This document shows positions 1-8,699 of a stretch of 8,699 nt of DNA, in pieces (positions within the stretch are counted from its first letter, which is position 1; the number at the start of each line of letters is the position of its first letter). The position numbers and the translations under genes were made by a program. The DNA lies in assembly GCA_900550745.1 (NCBI GenBank), contig URTO01000060.1, forward strand, positions 1-8,699, in the 5' to 3' direction. Under the pieces are notes generated by a model. The model was not told the origin of the DNA. It saw only the letters and a program-made list of their open reading frames with translations, and made no database searches. This DNA comes from an uncultured Desulfovibrio sp. (GTDB taxonomy: Bacteria > Desulfobacterota > Desulfovibrionia > Desulfovibrionales > Desulfovibrionaceae).

Positions 1-2
1 AG

Positions 3-4118
<4,116 letters not shown>

Positions 4119-4126
4119 ATACCATC

Positions 4127-4174
4127 GCGGGGAAGGGAGAGCCCTTTCATGAAGAAAGCCTTTCCTTTCCCCGC
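4127..4174 (+). promoter_or_regulatory. Long RNA hairpin just after the rpoB stop
   Basis: Bases 4127-4141 pair with 4160-4174 in a continuous 15-bp helix, with G.U pairs at 4135/4166 and 4139/4162. After a small internal loop (4142-4143 opposite 4159), 4144-4148 pair with 4154-4158, leaving the 5-nt loop ATGAA (4149-4153). The hairpin begins 8 nt after the rpoB stop. It is not a classical terminator, because the nearest T-run (4198-4203) starts 24 nt past the stem base. The long, nearly uninterrupted helix between two genes could be an RNase III-type processing site, an mRNA-stabilising 3' structure for rpoB, or a control element. It contains the start codon and ribosome binding site of a possible small ORF. 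Confidence 0.6.
4133..4139 (+). promoter_or_regulatory. Possible ribosome binding site of the spacer small ORF
   Basis: AAGGGAG lies 9 nt upstream of the ATG at 4149, the same spacing as the rpoC ribosome binding site. It is buried in the 5' arm of the hairpin spanning 4127-4174, so access would require melting, for example by a ribosome finishing rpoB 15 nt upstream. Such purine runs also arise by chance in this biased tract. Confidence 0.3.
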
Positions 4175-4196
4175 ACCCCTCCCCTTTCTCTCCTGA
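4149..4196 (+). CDS. Possible 15-codon Phe/Pro-rich leader-type peptide
   Basis: ATG at 4149 opens a 15-codon frame encoding MKKAFPFPAPLPFLS, ending at TGA 4194-4196. It contains four prolines and three phenylalanines in an alternating pattern. A Shine-Dalgarno-like AAGGGAG is correctly spaced, the start codon lies in the loop of the hairpin at 4127-4174, and a T6 run follows the stop by 1 nt. This layout recalls leader peptides of attenuators such as pheL, but no known family is recognised. The frame is the same as that of rpoB, so it would also be entered by read-through of the rpoB TAG. The main alternative is a chance ORF in a pyrimidine-rich tract, since CCN and TTY codons are what such a tract would encode. 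Confidence 0.25.
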   Translation: MKKAFPFPAPLPFLS

Positions 4197-4281
4197 ATTT
4201 TTTGTGCCGGGCCAGCCCCCGGAACGGAAGAAGGAAGGAAGCGGAGGCCCTCCCAGTTAAGAGACCCTTCATTACGTCCAA

Positions 4282-4305
4282 CCCTCAAGACAGCGGTTTT
4301 GAGGG
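4282..4305 (+). promoter_or_regulatory. Second spacer hairpin upstream of rpoC
   Basis: CCCTCAA (4282-4288) pairs perfectly with TTGAGGG (4299-4305), and the stem extends inward by G4289.T4298 and A4290-T4297 to give 9 bp with a 6-nt loop (4291-4296). No T-run follows, so it does not look like a terminator. The upstream arm can alternatively pair with 4315-4320 (AACCCT 4280-4285 with AGGGTT), and the downstream arm includes the first G-run of the G-rich stretch, so several structures compete here. No function is assigned. Confidence 0.45.
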
Positions 4306-4332
4306 GATGGGGGTAGGGTTCGGAAACGGGGG
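4303..4332 (+). promoter_or_regulatory. G-rich stretch, candidate RNA G-quadruplex
   Basis: Four G-runs lie within 30 nt of the sense strand: 4303-4306, 4309-4313, 4316-4318 and 4328-4332, separated by spacers of 2, 2 and 9 nt. Three-layer quadruplex geometry is possible, although the last loop is longer than the usual 7-nt limit. The element ends 56 nt before the rpoC start codon and shares its first G-run with the hairpin at 4282-4305, so the two folds exclude each other. Folding and function are unproven. Confidence 0.35.
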
Positions 4333-4373
4333 TTCGTTACGGATCGCCATTTCTCCGAAGCCTGGCCCGCAAA

Positions 4374-4379
4374 AGGGAG
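4374..4379 (+). promoter_or_regulatory. rpoC ribosome binding site
   Basis: AGGGAG lies 9 nt upstream of the ATG at 4389. The bases between are A/T-rich (TACATATAT), which should keep the start open. This supports the chosen rpoC start, as does the N-terminal match to known RpoC proteins. Confidence 0.85.
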
Positions 4380-4388
4380 TACATATAT

Positions 4389-8552
<4,164 letters not shown>

Positions 8553-8561
8553 CAAAAACAA

Positions 8562-8602
8562 TTTGGCCCCTCAGTGGGGAGCAATCCCTTTGAGGGGCCA
8601 AA
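8562..8602. terminator. Hairpin terminator 1 after rpoC, U-tract on minus strand
   Basis: TTTGGCCCCTCA (8562-8573) pairs perfectly with TGAGGGGCCAAA (8591-8602). The stem continues through a G.U pair (8574/8590), a bulged T8575 and five more pairs (8576-8580 with 8585-8589), and is capped by the GNRA-type tetraloop GCAA (8581-8584). On the + strand no T-run follows. On the minus strand the stem is followed by TTGTTTTTG (8561 down to 8553). As an intrinsic terminator it is therefore best oriented to stop transcription entering from the right. For rpoC mRNA it probably serves as a 3' stabilising structure and helps with termination. Confidence 0.75.
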
Positions 8603-8614
8603 CGGATCAAACAC

Positions 8615-8649
8615 AAATCCCGCAACCGGTACATCCGGCTGCGGGATTT
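8615..8649 (+). terminator. Hairpin terminator 2 after rpoC
   Basis: AAATCCCGCA (8615-8624) pairs perfectly with TGCGGGATTT (8640-8649). After a single A/C mismatch (8625/8639) four more pairs form (CCGG 8626-8629 with CCGG 8635-8638), leaving a 5-nt loop. On the + strand the stem runs into TTTATGTTTAT, a broken but T-rich tract, so this is the likelier intrinsic terminator of the rpoBC transcript. The minus-strand flank (TTTGTGTTTGA) is also T-rich, so it may work in both directions. Confidence 0.75.
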
Positions 8650-8699
8650 ATGTTTATCCTGACTGGAACGGGGCTCTTATTTTCCCACTTAGGTCGTGT
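8650..8699. other. Window edge downstream of terminators, nothing assigned
   Basis: These 50 nt after the second hairpin contain no recognisable promoter, RNA gene or convincing coding start. A frame beginning at ATG 8650 (MFILTGTGLL...) stays open to the window edge, but its start abuts the terminator stem and it has no properly spaced ribosome binding site. Whether the neighbouring gene is co-directional or convergent cannot be told from here. Confidence 0.5.

Larger units (their letters stand above)
4119..4388 (+). other. Structured rpoB-rpoC intergenic spacer
   Basis: This 270-nt spacer separates the rpoB stop from the rpoC start and is presumably transcribed within the rpoBC mRNA. It alternates strongly biased tracts: purine-rich 4127-4141, pyrimidine-rich 4159-4194 (34 of 36 bases C or T), a T6 run at 4198-4203, purine-rich 4221-4247 (25 of 27 bases A or G) and G-rich 4303-4332. 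Two clear inverted repeats are present (4127-4174 and 4282-4305), plus a weak one (CCGGG 4207-4211 with CCCGG 4218-4222). No convincing -35/-10 pair was seen, so rpoC probably depends on read-through from upstream. The length and structure suggest post-transcriptional control or mRNA processing between the two genes; that is inference. Confidence 0.7.

Noticed and set aside
4298..4306. The 9-mer TTTGAGGGG shared with the downstream terminator (8589-8597)
   Set aside because: A single 9-base match between two G-rich hairpin arms in short spacers is within chance expectation and is not evidence of a dispersed repeat.
4298..4345. Internal rpoC promoter in the spacer
   Set aside because: TTGAGG at 4299 vaguely resembles a -35 element, but no TATAAT-like element occurs about 17 nt downstream; the region is G-rich.
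8553..8699. In-frame extension of RpoC past its TAG, open to the window edge (49 codons)
   Set aside because: It would run straight through both terminator hairpins, RpoC already ends at a family-typical length, and an open run of this length is not rare by chance. A rpoB TAG read-through to 4196 was set aside for similar reasons.
8607..8699. Minus-strand frame ending in ...GCTGCGICV, resembling an iron-sulfur CxxCxxC motif
   Set aside because: The cysteine pattern is encoded by the inverted repeat of terminator 2, no upstream context is visible, and the motif ends at once with a stop. Coincidence is more likely than a ferredoxin.

Overview
This window holds one conserved housekeeping locus: the genes for the two largest subunits of bacterial RNA polymerase, rpoB (beta, 5' end cut off by the window edge) followed by rpoC (beta', complete), both on the + strand. 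Base composition is G+C-rich, with codons mostly ending in C or G. Both proteins carry the lineage-specific insertions found in proteobacterial-type polymerases: beta insertions SI1 and SI2, and the large beta' insertion SI3 inside the trigger loop. From memory of the protein sequences and gene layout, a Desulfovibrio-type sulfate reducer or close relative (Desulfovibrionales, formerly Deltaproteobacteria) fits best. The species cannot be named from the sequence alone.

Layout: 3-4118 is rpoB without roughly its first 20-25 codons. 4119-4388 is a 270-nt rpoB-rpoC spacer, much longer than the short spacer in E. coli and rich in possible RNA structure. It contains a long hairpin just after the rpoB stop, a possible 15-codon leader-type ORF whose start codon lies in the hairpin loop, a pyrimidine-rich tract, a U6 run, a second hairpin and a G-rich stretch that could form a quadruplex. 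4389-8552 is rpoC with a good ribosome binding site. 8553-8649 holds two strong inverted repeats in tandem, read as the end-of-operon terminators; the first has its U-tract on the minus strand. 8650-8699 is 50 nt with no supportable feature.

Beta and beta' assemble with alpha2 and omega into core RNA polymerase and share the active site. All expected catalytic and zinc-binding residues checked here are present, so both genes look fully functional. The two genes are almost certainly co-transcribed, probably from promoters upstream of the window (the rplKAJL-rpoBC arrangement is typical). I see no convincing promoter in the spacer.

I see no mobile element, CRISPR array, tRNA, rRNA or accessory defence system. 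The part most likely to hold something undescribed is the structured rpoB-rpoC spacer.
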